NCBI RefSeq assembly: GCF_021653995.1
Contig: NZ_JAJJOZ010000001.1
Span: 186,001 to 250,000, forward strand
DNA: 64,000 nt
Reading direction: 5' to 3'
Source: Allopusillimonas lactea
GTDB lineage: Bacteria; Pseudomonadota; Gammaproteobacteria; Burkholderiales; Burkholderiaceae_B
The notes beneath the pieces are model-generated. The model searched no databases, was not told the origin of the DNA, and saw only the letters and a program-made list of their open reading frames with translations. Numbering within the stretch: position 1 is the stretch's first letter; each line of letters starts with the position of its first letter. Made by a program: the position numbers and the translations under genes. Positions 20,417 through 29,937 of this stretch are shown here, piece by piece.

Positions 20417-20495
20417 GAAAACTTGCGATTCTGACGGCTTGATACCTGGCGTTGCGGGGTACTATCTGACAAAAACCAAAACGCTGGAGGTGTGT

Positions 20496-23400
20496 GTGTA
20501 TCGCCCGGTTTGCCTGTTGTTCGCGTCGGCATTGTTATTCAGTGCTCCCGTGCCCGCTGCACAGATTGCGCGCATGGTGCCACAGGGCGAGGTGGCACAG
20601 GTCAGGCAGGTGGAGCTCGCGTTCGATGCGGACGTGGTTGTGTTCGGCCAGGGCTCACAGCCGGCACCCGTGCTGCTTGATTGCGGCGGGGGTGTCGCGG
20701 GCAGTGGCCGCTGGCTTGATGCGCGGCGCTGGACATACGTATTCGATACACCGCCCGGCCCCGGCGTGTCGTGCGACGTGCGTATCGATCCGAGGTTCCG
20801 TACCCTTGCGGGCGAGGCGGTGACGGGGCAGACGCATTTTCATTTCAGCACCGGCGGGCCAGTGGCCAACATTGACCGCCCTTACGGCGATACCATTGCC
20901 GAAGATCAGGTGTTCGCGCTGCGCTTCAATGGTGCGGTGGATGAGGCATCGGTGCTTGCCCATACGCACTGCACGGTGCAGGGGTTAGGTGAAACCGTAC
21001 CGGTGCGAACGATCACCGGCAAAGACCGTGCGGCGCTGCTGCAGGCACTTTATGGGCCGCGCAATGATGCGCGCACACAGTTCGTCGCTCTTGTGCAATG
21101 CAAGCGGCGTCTGCCTGCGACGGCTCATGTGCGGCTTAGTATCGACCCTGGTGTCACGACGCCGGCCGACGACGGGCGCAGGCCGGTCGAGGCCACGCAG
21201 GGTGCGCATTTCGACTTTACCGTGCGGCCGCCTTTCTCTGCGACGTTTTCATGCCTGCGCGAGCGCGCCGACAAGCCCTGCACGCCCGTATCGGGCATGG
21301 CGCTGTCTTTTTCGGCGCCTATCGCTCGCGATGATGCGGCGCGGGTGGTGCTGCGGGCAGCAGCGGCAACGTTCGCGCCGAATCTGGGCGGCGACGATGG
21401 CGATACGGGGCCGGTGTCGCGGCTTGACTTCAAGGGGCCGTTTCCACCGGACGCCGTGCTGGAGCTCGGGCTTCCGGAAGGCTTGAGAGATGACGCCGAT
21501 CGTGTGTTGGCCAACGCGGATCAGTTTCCGATGCGAGTCGCTACGGGGCCTTATCCCCCGCTGGTAAAGTTCGCCTCAGGCACTTTCGGTGTGATCGAAC
21601 GTTTTGCCCATGTGCCACCGGGCGGCGACGAAAGCGCGCATCCGGCAGCCGTGCCGCTGACTTTGCGCAATGTGGAACCGGCGCTGGCCACGAAGGCATT
21701 GGCTGTTTCAGCGGGCACGGTGCACGATTATCGTCCGCGCGACGATGTTCAGGTGCTGCGCTGGTATGCCAGGTTGCAGCAACTGGACGGCGCGTATTGG
21801 ACTGATGGACAGTTGAAGAATATTATCGCCGGCAAGGCGCCTGGCGACAGCAAAGGCAAGCCGGTGGATACTCGCGCAGTATCCGTGCTGGCAAACCAGG
21901 AAGGTGTGCGCACGCTTACGCTCCCGGGGGCTGTGTCGGGCACCGGTGGGCAGGCTCCTTTCCAGGTTGTCGGCGTACCGATCGCCGAGCCAGGCTTTCA
22001 TGTTCTCGAAGCCGCATCGCCACGGCTGGGGGCGTCGCTGCTTGGTCATGATGGGCCCATGTATGTGCGTAGCGCCGCGTTGGTCACTAATCTTGGTGTG
22101 CACATCAAGACCGGCCGCGATGATGTCCTGGCGTGGGTCACTACGCTGGACGATGGTAAACCCGTCGCGGGTGCGGATGTCAATGTGCTTGATTGCGAAG
22201 GCAAGCATCTGGCGGCGGGACGTACAGATGCGCAGGGCTTGCTGCACATCGTTCAGAACCTGGATGCGCCGCAATACTGCGATGCCACCGGTTTGAGCGG
22301 CTTGTATGTGTCAGCGCGCGTTGGCGCGGACCATCCTCAGGCGCGTGGCCGGGCAGACTTTTCTTTTGCGTTGTCCGGTTGGGATGCAGGCATCGAGTCT
22401 TGGCGCTTCAATGTGCCGGTTGACACCCGCCCCGAGCCAACGTTGGCAATGCACACGGTGTTCGACCGCACTCTGTTGCGTGCCGGCGAAACCGTATCCA
22501 TGAAGCACTACATTCGCATGCAGACGCGCGATGGCCTCGCGTCGCCCGATGCCGGGCCCAGGCTGCCCGACCGGCTTGTGGTGGCGCACGAGGGCTCCGA
22601 CGAGCGCTTCGAACAGCCCGTGCAATGGATCCCGACGGCAACTGGGGGGATGTACGCCACCAGCGCGTTCGCCATCCCGCGCACCGGAAAATTAGGGGTT
22701 TACTCAGCCACGCTGACGGACGCGGATGGAAATTGGTATGGGCGCGGCACTTTCCGGGTTGAGGCTTTCAGGCTGCCTCTGCTGGATGGGCATATTACGA
22801 TCAAGGCGGCAGGGCAGGACGCGGGCGGCGCATTGGTCGCGCCGGAAAGATTGGAAGCGGATGTGCAATTAGGCTACGTGTCGGGCGGCCCGGCGGGCGG
22901 GGTGGGCATCGGCCTGTCGGGCGTGATGCGCGGCCGTGGTGTGTCGTTTCCCAATTACGATGATTTTGTTTTCGACGCACCGCGTGCCGGGGGCGTTGAA
23001 GAGGGCGCCGATGCGCCGGCCGCGCAGACGTTGTTCCTCGATAAGAAGCAGGTGAGGCTTGATGCGCAGGGCGGTGGGCGCATACATATCGACGAGGTCC
23101 CGCAGGTACGAGGCCCCGCCGAGTGGCTGTTCGAAGCCAGCTTTTTCGACCCTAACGGGCAGGTGCAGACGCTCAGCCGGACGGTGCCCGTATGGCCAGC
23201 ATCCGTACAGGCGGGCTTACGGGCGGGAAACTGGCTCAACAGTGGCAAGCCAGCCGCCATTCATGCGTTGGCGCTGTCCACGTCCGGTGTGCCGCAGGCC
23301 GATGTGCCCATGACAGTGCATGCGCTTGCGCGCACCGTCTACTCCACCCGAAAGCGCATGGTCGGCGGCTTTTACAGCTACGATCATCACACCGAAACCA

Positions 23401-26400
23401 AAGACCTGGGGCAGGTATGCGAAGGCAAGACGGATGCGTCGGGCATGCTGGCCTGCGAGGCAACGCTGGCGCATACCGGCGAGGTCACGCTGGTTGCCAC
23501 GGCGCGGGACGCGCAGGGGCGCGCCTCGCAGGCAGCTGCCTCGCTGTGGGTCACCGGCAAAAATGACTTATGGTTCGGCGGTGGCAATGATGACCGGATC
23601 GATGTGATTCCGGCGCGCAAGCAATGGAAGCCTGGCGAGATTGCCAGCTTCCAGGTGCGCATGCCGTATCGGCGCGCGACGGCGCTGGTGGCGGTGGAGC
23701 GGGAAGGGGTGCTGGAAACCAGGATTGTTGAACTCGCGGGCGCTAACCCTGCGATCGAGCTGCCTGTCAAGGCCGAATGGGGCCCCAACGTATATGTGTC
23801 TGTGCTGGCCTTGCGCGGCCGCGTGCGTGAGGCGACATTGGGCAGCTTCCTTGACTGGGGCTGGCGGGCGCCGCGTGCATGGTTCGAGGCATTCAGGCGC
23901 CGCGGAGATCCGTATACGCCGCCCACAGCACTGGTCGATCTGGCCAAACCCTCGTTTCGCTTTGGCCTTGCGGAAATCCGCGTCAGCGATGACCGGGACC
24001 GGCTGCACGTGTCGGTCAAGGCCGACCAGACATCCTATCAAGTCAGGCAGAAGGTTACCGCCAGGATCAAGGCCACGTTGCCGGACGGCACGCCCGCCGC
24101 CCATGGCTCGGTTGCCTTTGCCGCTGTCGATGAAGCGTTGTTGGCCCTGATGCCGAACAAGAGCTGGGAGGTGTTGACGGCTATGCGCCAGTTGCGCAGC
24201 TATGGCGTGCAGACCGCGACGGCTCAGATGGAAGTGGTCGGGCGGCGCCACTATGGTCGCAAGGCGCTGCCCGCCGGCGGAGGTGGAGGGGCAAGCCCGA
24301 CGCGTGAGTTGCTGGATGCACTGGTGCTTTGGGAGCCTGTGGTGGACTTGGACGAAAATGGCCAAGCCACCCTGACGTTTCCATTGAACGACACGCTTAG
24401 CCGCTTCAGGCTGGTGGCGATCGCCGATTTCGGCAGCCAGCGGTTCGGCACCGGGTCGACGGACATTGTGACAACACAAGACCTGCAGTTGATTCCGGGC
24501 TTGCCGGATACGGTGCGCAGCGGCGACACCTATCAGGCAATGGTCACCTTGCGCAATAGCACTGCGCGTGAAATGCGGGTGCGTGTTGCCGCGCGCTACG
24601 AAGGCGAGGGTATCGAAAGCGCCAGCCTGAGTGAGCGCGAGGTCAGCATTGCGCCGGGCCAGGCAGCCACAACGCAATGGCGGATTGAAGCGCCGCAAGG
24701 CAATGAAAGCGCGGCTGGCACGCGGCTGCGCTGGACTTTTTTGGCCAGTGAAACCGGAGACAGCGCGGCGTCGAACGATGCTGCCGCTCCGGCGATGGAT
24801 CGCCTGCGAGTGAATCAGCAGCTTGTACCCTCGGTTCCCGTGCGGACATGGCAGGCCAACCTGCTTGCGCTGACGGGCGGCGAATCGGCCGTGACGCTGC
24901 CGGTGGCCCCGCCCAAAGGGGCCCTGGCCGATGCATCGGGACGGCCACGTGGTGGGTTGCAGGTCGATGCGCAGCCCACCCTGGGAGGCGGCCTGCCGGG
25001 GGTTAGGGAATGGCTGCGCGCATATCCCTACACTTGCCTGGAGCAACGCAGCGCCAAGGTCATTGGCCTGGGCAGTACGGCGGACTGGCAGTCCGTCATC
25101 GCTACGCTGCCCGATCATCTGGACGAGAACGGGCTTGTCGCCTACTTTCCTGGTGGCGGCCAGGGCAGCGATATCTTGACTGCCTATTTGCTTTCGGCCA
25201 GCCATGAAGCTGAGGCGCTCGGGTTGGATTTCATCATTCCGCAGCCCTTGCGCGACCGTATGGCCGCCGGCCTGGAGGCATTTGTTCAGGGGCGTCTGAC
25301 GTCGCCGCATTGGTCGCCTGTTCGTGATCTGGATATGCGCAAACTGGCCGCGCTGGATGCATTGTCTCGCTATGGTCTTGTCCACCCGCGCATGCTGGAC
25401 AGCATCGCGGTCGCACCAGACAGATGGTATACATCCGCGGTGATCGATTGGCTTTCAATGCTGCAGCGTGTGCGGGGGATCGATCGGCGCGAGCAGTTGA
25501 TGGATCAGGCCAGCCAAGTACTGCGTGGCCGAGTCGCAGGGGGCGGAACCGCTCTGGCGCTCCCGGCTGGCGGCCTGAACGATAGTTGGTGGCTGATGGC
25601 GGGCCATGAGGTCAACCAGGCCAGGCTGATGCTTGCTGTCAGCCAGCGGCCCGATTGGGTCGACGATATGCCGAGGCTGGCGCAGGGCCTGCTCGCCAGC
25701 CAGCGCGAGGGCGCTTGGCGCACAACATCGGCCAACCTGTTCGGTACGCTTGCAATGCGGATGTTCGCGGCAAAGTTCGAAACAGGGCAAGTGGCAGGCG
25801 TGGTACGCCTCGCATTGGCGTCGGGTGGCAAGGCGTCGATTGCTGTGAAGGATGCGAGTGGCAAAGAGGCTGGCAAGGCTGGAGACGCGTATCTGCCATG
25901 GGCGTCTGCGCAAAACGACAGCCTTGTGTTGCGCCAGGATGGGAAGGGCAAAGCATGGGTGAGCGTGCGGGCGCAAGCGGCGGTGCAGGTGCGCGAGGCG
26001 GTGTCGGCGGGCTATCGCGTGCGGCGTGAAATCACGCCTGTGTCCCAGGCGGAGCAAGGGGTGTGGCGGCGGGGCGATGTATATCGCGTGAAGCTGACGA
26101 TACATGCCGCGGCTGGTATGCCGTGGGTCGTGGTCGATGATGCTATCCCCGCCGGCGCCACCATTCTGGGCAGTGGGCTGGGGCGGGATTCGGCCATCGC
26201 GGCCGATGGCGAAGATGACGATGCGAACCATCGTCCGCCTCGCTATGTCGAACGCGGCGCCGACGCCTACCGGGCCTATTATGATTTCCTGCCGCAGGGC
26301 GAGAGCACACTCACCTACACAGTCAGGCTCAACACCGCCGGGCGGTTCTCGCTGGCGCCAACACGCGTGCAGGCACTGTATCAGCCGGACGTCTATGGTG

Positions 26401-26456
26401 AGCTTCCTGCCGCTGCGCCTCTTGATGTCGCACCCGCGCAGGGGGCGTTACCGTGA
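20496..26456 (+). CDS. Bacterial alpha-2-macroglobulin family protein
   Basis: A 1,986-residue secreted protein. A Sec-type signal (about 1-21, ending PVPAAQ) lacks a lipobox cysteine, unlike E. coli YfhM, which is a lipoprotein. The macroglobulin-like domains are followed by the internal thioester motif C1514-L-E-Q1517 in AYPYTCLEQRSAK and a C-terminal helical/beta region. These proteins trap proteases in the periplasm, and the thioester can bind attacking enzymes covalently. The size is clearly above that of E. coli YfhM. I placed the start at GTG 20496, five bases after GGAGG. It overlaps pbpC by four bases, the known functional partnership. Confidence 0.9.
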   Translation: MYRPVCLLFASALLFSAPVPAAQIARMVPQGEVAQVRQVELAFDADVVVFGQGSQPAPVLLDCGGGVAGSGRWLDARRWTYVFDTPPGPGVSCDVRIDPRFRTLAGEAVTGQTHFHFSTGGPVANIDRPYGDTIAEDQVFALRFNGAVDEASVLAHTHCTVQGLGETVPVRTITGKDRAALLQALYGPRNDARTQFVALVQCKRRLPATAHVRLSIDPGVTTPADDGRRPVEATQGAHFDFTVRPPFSATFSCLRERADKPCTPVSGMALSFSAPIARDDAARVVLRAAAATFAPNLGGDDGDTGPVSRLDFKGPFPPDAVLELGLPEGLRDDADRVLANADQFPMRVATGPYPPLVKFASGTFGVIERFAHVPPGGDESAHPAAVPLTLRNVEPALATKALAVSAGTVHDYRPRDDVQVLRWYARLQQLDGAYWTDGQLKNIIAGKAPGDSKGKPVDTRAVSVLANQEGVRTLTLPGAVSGTGGQAPFQVVGVPIAEPGFHVLEAASPRLGASLLGHDGPMYVRSAALVTNLGVHIKTGRDDVLAWVTTLDDGKPVAGADVNVLDCEGKHLAAGRTDAQGLLHIVQNLDAPQYCDATGLSGLYVSARVGADHPQARGRADFSFALSGWDAGIESWRFNVPVDTRPEPTLAMHTVFDRTLLRAGETVSMKHYIRMQTRDGLASPDAGPRLPDRLVVAHEGSDERFEQPVQWIPTATGGMYATSAFAIPRTGKLGVYSATLTDADGNWYGRGTFRVEAFRLPLLDGHITIKAAGQDAGGALVAPERLEADVQLGYVSGGPAGGVGIGLSGVMRGRGVSFPNYDDFVFDAPRAGGVEEGADAPAAQTLFLDKKQVRLDAQGGGRIHIDEVPQVRGPAEWLFEASFFDPNGQVQTLSRTVPVWPASVQAGLRAGNWLNSGKPAAIHALALSTSGVPQADVPMTVHALARTVYSTRKRMVGGFYSYDHHTETKDLGQVCEGKTDASGMLACEATLAHTGEVTLVATARDAQGRASQAAASLWVTGKNDLWFGGGNDDRIDVIPARKQWKPGEIASFQVRMPYRRATALVAVEREGVLETRIVELAGANPAIELPVKAEWGPNVYVSVLALRGRVREATLGSFLDWGWRAPRAWFEAFRRRGDPYTPPTALVDLAKPSFRFGLAEIRVSDDRDRLHVSVKADQTSYQVRQKVTARIKATLPDGTPAAHGSVAFAAVDEALLALMPNKSWEVLTAMRQLRSYGVQTATAQMEVVGRRHYGRKALPAGGGGGASPTRELLDALVLWEPVVDLDENGQATLTFPLNDTLSRFRLVAIADFGSQRFGTGSTDIVTTQDLQLIPGLPDTVRSGDTYQAMVTLRNSTAREMRVRVAARYEGEGIESASLSEREVSIAPGQAATTQWRIEAPQGNESAAGTRLRWTFLASETGDSAASNDAAAPAMDRLRVNQQLVPSVPVRTWQANLLALTGGESAVTLPVAPPKGALADASGRPRGGLQVDAQPTLGGGLPGVREWLRAYPYTCLEQRSAKVIGLGSTADWQSVIATLPDHLDENGLVAYFPGGGQGSDILTAYLLSASHEAEALGLDFIIPQPLRDRMAAGLEAFVQGRLTSPHWSPVRDLDMRKLAALDALSRYGLVHPRMLDSIAVAPDRWYTSAVIDWLSMLQRVRGIDRREQLMDQASQVLRGRVAGGGTALALPAGGLNDSWWLMAGHEVNQARLMLAVSQRPDWVDDMPRLAQGLLASQREGAWRTTSANLFGTLAMRMFAAKFETGQVAGVVRLALASGGKASIAVKDASGKEAGKAGDAYLPWASAQNDSLVLRQDGKGKAWVSVRAQAAVQVREAVSAGYRVRREITPVSQAEQGVWRRGDVYRVKLTIHAAAGMPWVVVDDAIPAGATILGSGLGRDSAIAADGEDDDANHRPPRYVERGADAYRAYYDFLPQGESTLTYTVRLNTAGRFSLAPTRVQALYQPDVYGELPAAAPLDVAPAQGALP

Positions 26457-28687
26457 GGCACGGCGCATGGGCGTTGGGGGCTTGGCTGGCGGTGTACTGC
26501 ATGCCGCTGTCTGCCGCTCAGTTTCCCGCTTATGAGCAGGTGCGCGCGCAGTATGCGTCATCGGACATTCTCGTGCTCGATCGGCAAGGTCAAGCGGTAG
26601 CGCGCGTTCGTCACGATCTGCAGGCCCGGCGCGGCGACTGGCTGGCGCTCGACGACATATCGATTGCTCTGCAGCGGGCGGTCATCATGTCCGAGGATCG
26701 GCGTTTTTATGCGCATGGCGGTGTCGACTGGCAGGCTATGGCTGCCGCTGCGTGGAGCAACGTGGTGCACGACCGGCGGCGCGGAGCATCCACGCTGAGC
26801 ATGCAACTGCTGGCGTTGATGGATCAAGACTATCGGCGCGAGCCTGGCGGCCGCGGCATGGTGCAGAAATTCGATCAGGCGGTTGGGGCGCAATCGCTTG
26901 ATGCGCAATGGACAAAGGCGAATATTCTGGAGGCTTACCTGAACCTGGCCGCCTTTCGGGGTGAACTGGTCGGGGTGGACGCGCTGTCTCGCGTGATGTT
27001 CCAAAAGCGGGCCAGCGCGTTGAACCTGCGCGAAGCCGCGTTGGCGGCCGCCATGCTGCGTGGGCCTAATGTGTCTGAGGTCTTGCTGGCCAAGCGGGCC
27101 TGTGCCCTGTTGCGGGAGATGGGGGTGCCGCAGGCTTGTCTCGGGCTGCGCGAATTTGCCGAGGTGGTGTTGCGCCGTGGTTCGTATCCCTTGGTCGGTA
27201 CGCCGGGCATTGCCCCGCATTTTGCGCAGTTGGCGCTCGCCGACCTGCTGGCCCCTCCCCGAGTGGGGGCGCGCGTTGCCACGTCGCTGGACGCATCGCT
27301 GCAGCGATTGGCGGTGGCTGCCGTGCAGGCGCGTTTGCACGCTTTGGGCGATGCCAATGTACGCGACGCGGCAGTGGTGGCGATGGACAACTTAACGGGC
27401 GAAGTGTTGGCGTATGTCGGCTCGTCGGGCGCAATGTCGGACGCGGGACAGGTGGATCATGCGCGAGCGCTGCGCCAGGCGGGTTCGGCGCTCAAGCCTT
27501 TTTTGTATGCCCAGGCGATTGGGCAGCAGCGCATCACGGCCGCATCACTGTTGGAGGACAGCCCGCTGAATCTGTCGACCGGCGCGGGCCTGTATATCCC
27601 CCGCAACTACGATGCGCATTTTGCGGGCTGGGTCAGCGTCCGTACGGCGTTGGCTGCATCGCTCAATATCCCGGCCGTGCGTACGCTCATGATGGTGACA
27701 CCCGATGCGTTTGCGCGTCGGCTGGTGGCGCTTGGACTGCCGTTGACGCATCATGGTGATTACTACGGCTATAGCCTTGCTTTGGGTAGTGCGGATGTCA
27801 CGTTGCTGACGCTTACCAATGCGTATCGCGCGCTGGCGAATCTGGGGGATTTCAGCCTGCCGCGATATCGTGCGCAGGCGGGTGGGCAGGATGACGTGTT
27901 CGCGCACCGGCAGGTGGGTACCCCTGGCGAGGCGTGGATCGTGGGCGATATTCTGTCCGACCGCCAGGCCCGTGCACGTACATTCGGGCTCGACAGCCCG
28001 CTGTCCACGCCATTCTGGACCGCGGTCAAAACGGGGACTAGCAAGGACATGCGCGATAACTGGTGCATAGGGTGGTCGTCGCGCTACACCGTAGGCGTAT
28101 GGGTGGGCAACAGCGGTGGCGCCAGCATGCGGGACGTCTCGGGCGTATCGGGGGCGGGGCCGATCTGGCATGACGTCATGGCAGCCCTGCATAGGCATCA
28201 GCGCAGTGATCAACGGGGCCCGCCGGCGTCGGTCACGCGCCAGCCGGTGACGTTCGAAGAGCGTCTCGAACCGTCCAGAATAGAAGCGTTTGTGGGTGAT
28301 ACCGCGGTGAGCCGGGTTGCATTGGCGGAGCGCGCATCCGCATCCGGTCCCGCATATGTGCGGATCGAACAGCCAGCGGACGGCGCCTTGCTTGCCCTCG
28401 ATCCCGACATACCGCCGGCGCGCCAGTGGCTGCGACTGCAGGCGCGCGCAGAAACAGGGGGCGATACGGGTAGGCTGCTGTGGCGGGTCAATGGACGGGT
28501 GATTGGCGAAGGCACGAGTGCGCGTTGGCAGCCTACACCGGGCAGCCATAGGGTCGAGCTTGCGGATGCAGCAGGCCGCCGCCTGGATGTTGTCCAGATC
28601 ACGATACGTGGCCTTCCAGGCACAGTGCGTGCTGATTCGATCGATGAAATGACATTTGATGCAATACACTCTAATTTTGTAGAGTAA
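26453..28687 (+). CDS. pbpC: Penicillin-binding protein 1C
   Basis: A 744-residue bifunctional peptidoglycan synthase. A signal/anchor (1-22) is followed by a glycosyltransferase-51 domain with SEDRRFYAHGGVDW. The transpeptidase domain has S345-A-L-K348 and the KTG triad at K526. A C-terminal biPBP-C type domain ends the protein. The GTG start overlaps the stop of the macroglobulin gene (GTGA), so the two are co-translated; the macroglobulin is thought to guard the envelope while PBP1C repairs it. Confidence 0.93.
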   Translation: MRHGAWALGAWLAVYCMPLSAAQFPAYEQVRAQYASSDILVLDRQGQAVARVRHDLQARRGDWLALDDISIALQRAVIMSEDRRFYAHGGVDWQAMAAAAWSNVVHDRRRGASTLSMQLLALMDQDYRREPGGRGMVQKFDQAVGAQSLDAQWTKANILEAYLNLAAFRGELVGVDALSRVMFQKRASALNLREAALAAAMLRGPNVSEVLLAKRACALLREMGVPQACLGLREFAEVVLRRGSYPLVGTPGIAPHFAQLALADLLAPPRVGARVATSLDASLQRLAVAAVQARLHALGDANVRDAAVVAMDNLTGEVLAYVGSSGAMSDAGQVDHARALRQAGSALKPFLYAQAIGQQRITAASLLEDSPLNLSTGAGLYIPRNYDAHFAGWVSVRTALAASLNIPAVRTLMMVTPDAFARRLVALGLPLTHHGDYYGYSLALGSADVTLLTLTNAYRALANLGDFSLPRYRAQAGGQDDVFAHRQVGTPGEAWIVGDILSDRQARARTFGLDSPLSTPFWTAVKTGTSKDMRDNWCIGWSSRYTVGVWVGNSGGASMRDVSGVSGAGPIWHDVMAALHRHQRSDQRGPPASVTRQPVTFEERLEPSRIEAFVGDTAVSRVALAERASASGPAYVRIEQPADGALLALDPDIPPARQWLRLQARAETGGDTGRLLWRVNGRVIGEGTSARWQPTPGSHRVELADAAGRRLDVVQITIRGLPGTVRADSIDEMTFDAIHSNFVE

Positions 28688-28762
28688 ATTGATAGACTTT
28701 GTGCCGATCCGGAATCCGCAGCCGCGGCATACCCAACCGTCACTCATAGCAGGGGAGAAGCG

Positions 28763-29398
28763 ATGAAATCCATACGTACTTTGAGCCGTCTCGCGGCACC
28801 GTTGGGTCTGGTTATTCTGGCAGCTTGCCAAACACCGGCTCAGAAGACGGCGACGGCGCCTGCTGCGGCAGACACGACGGCCCCTGCATCCGCACAGCAG
28901 CAACCCGCACCGCAGCCTGCCGCGCGCCAGGGTGCTCCTGTCGCTGTGTTTCTTGCCGACACCGCGGTGCAAACGGGCTGGACGCCCGTTGATATCCCGG
29001 ATGGCAAGCTGTACGTCAATCCCCAGCCGGTCATCACGCGCGCCGATCTGAGCGGCGTGCAGGCAGGCACCAACAAGGCGGGGGATGGCCTGCTGGCACT
29101 GGGCCTGAACGAAGAAGGCAAGCGCAAGATCGTCGATATAACCACCAAGAATCCGAACAAACGACTAGCGCTGGTAGTGGGCCGCACGATGCTGGCGGCG
29201 CCCGGTTATTCCACGCCTGTCAATACCGAACACTTGGTATTTGTGGTTGGTACTGAGCAGAACGCAACCGCAGCGGCGCGTGCTATTGCCGGTGTGCCGC
29301 AGGATGGCTCCGGGGATGCTGGCGCGCAGACGGCGCCTGCGCAGCCTGACAGCAAGGCGCCCGCCGGCGGCGGGGCCTCGACAACGCCCGTCCGGTAG
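28763..29398 (+). CDS. Lipoprotein with SecD P1 head-like domain
   Basis: 211 residues. A lipoprotein signal with lipobox LAAC places the lipidated cysteine near residue 23. An Ala/Pro/Gln-rich linker (24-60) follows, then a compact domain (about 63-165: VAVFLADTAVQTGWTPV, LNEEGKRKIVDITT, KRLALVVGRTMLAAP) that resembles the head subdomain of SecD P1. A Gly/Ala/Pro tail ends it. ATG 28763 is set by AGGGGAG. The SecD similarity is from memory of the pattern; no SecDF genes are close. The function is unknown. Confidence 0.7.
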   Translation: MKSIRTLSRLAAPLGLVILAACQTPAQKTATAPAAADTTAPASAQQQPAPQPAARQGAPVAVFLADTAVQTGWTPVDIPDGKLYVNPQPVITRADLSGVQAGTNKAGDGLLALGLNEEGKRKIVDITTKNPNKRLALVVGRTMLAAPGYSTPVNTEHLVFVVGTEQNATAAARAIAGVPQDGSGDAGAQTAPAQPDSKAPAGGGASTTPVR

Positions 29399-29406
29399 CC
29401 TGGATC

Positions 29407-29784
29407 GTGTCGGCGGAATTAGCCATACCGGCGCTCGAACGTACACTGGTTCTCGGATTCAAGAGTCTCGTGTGGTTGAACGGCTTGGGCATTGCAGCAA
29501 TCACCCTCTGTTCGGCCGGTGTGGTGCAGCTCGATATTGCGACGATCTGGCTGCGCTTTCCGCTTGCCCTGTTTCTGTCAGGGTTGGCGCTTGGGCTGCT
29601 GGGGTTGCTGTGGTCGTATCCTTTGCAGAGCAGCTTGGCCGCGCGGCTCGCAAGTGGGCGTCGCCCTAAACTCTATTGGGTACCCATGCTCTGTACCACG
29701 CTTGCGTATCTTCTGAGCCTCGTCATGTTTGCCGGCGGCTGTTGGTTCTTCCAATTGCTGCTCGAATCGCTCCAGACATACTAG
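29407..29784 (+). CDS. Integral membrane protein of unknown function
   Basis: 125 residues with three hydrophobic segments (about 24-44, 52-72 and 95-120). GTG 29407 lies eight bases after the lipoprotein stop, so the two probably form a unit. The sequence between segments two and three is basic (ARLASGRRPKLYW). I recognise no family. Confidence 0.6.
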   Translation: MSAELAIPALERTLVLGFKSLVWLNGLGIAAITLCSAGVVQLDIATIWLRFPLALFLSGLALGLLGLLWSYPLQSSLAARLASGRRPKLYWVPMLCTTLAYLLSLVMFAGGCWFFQLLLESLQTY

Positions 29785-29798
29785 CTGGGTCGCGAGCC

Positions 29799-29840
29799 GC
29801 CGACACCCGGCTGTGTAGGTGCGTCGGCTATCTTGTTGTT
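29799..29840 (+). terminator. Weak candidate terminator
   Basis: GCCGAC (29799-29804) pairs with GTCGGC (29823-29828), extendable by ACC/GGT, and a mixed T-rich tract (TATCTTGTTGTTTT) follows. The stem is short and the tract is interrupted, so this is only a candidate end for the preceding pair. Confidence 0.35.
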
Positions 29841-29884
29841 TTAATGTGCGACATGCAGAAAACACTCGCACTGCAAGCGCGAAA

Positions 29885-29919
29885 AAAATAAACTATACGC
29901 ACTGCGTATAGTTTATTTT
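29885..29919. promoter_or_regulatory. 35-bp perfect palindrome before the carbamoyltransferase gene
   Basis: AAAATAAACTATACGCA (29885-29901) and its exact reverse complement (29903-29919) flank a single C at 29902. It ends 18 bases before the ATG of the carbamoyltransferase gene. TATAGT (29907-29912) inside the right arm could serve as a -10. This looks like an operator, though it could also fold as a leader hairpin. Confidence 0.75.
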
Positions 29920-29937
29920 CCCAACAGGATTCTTATC

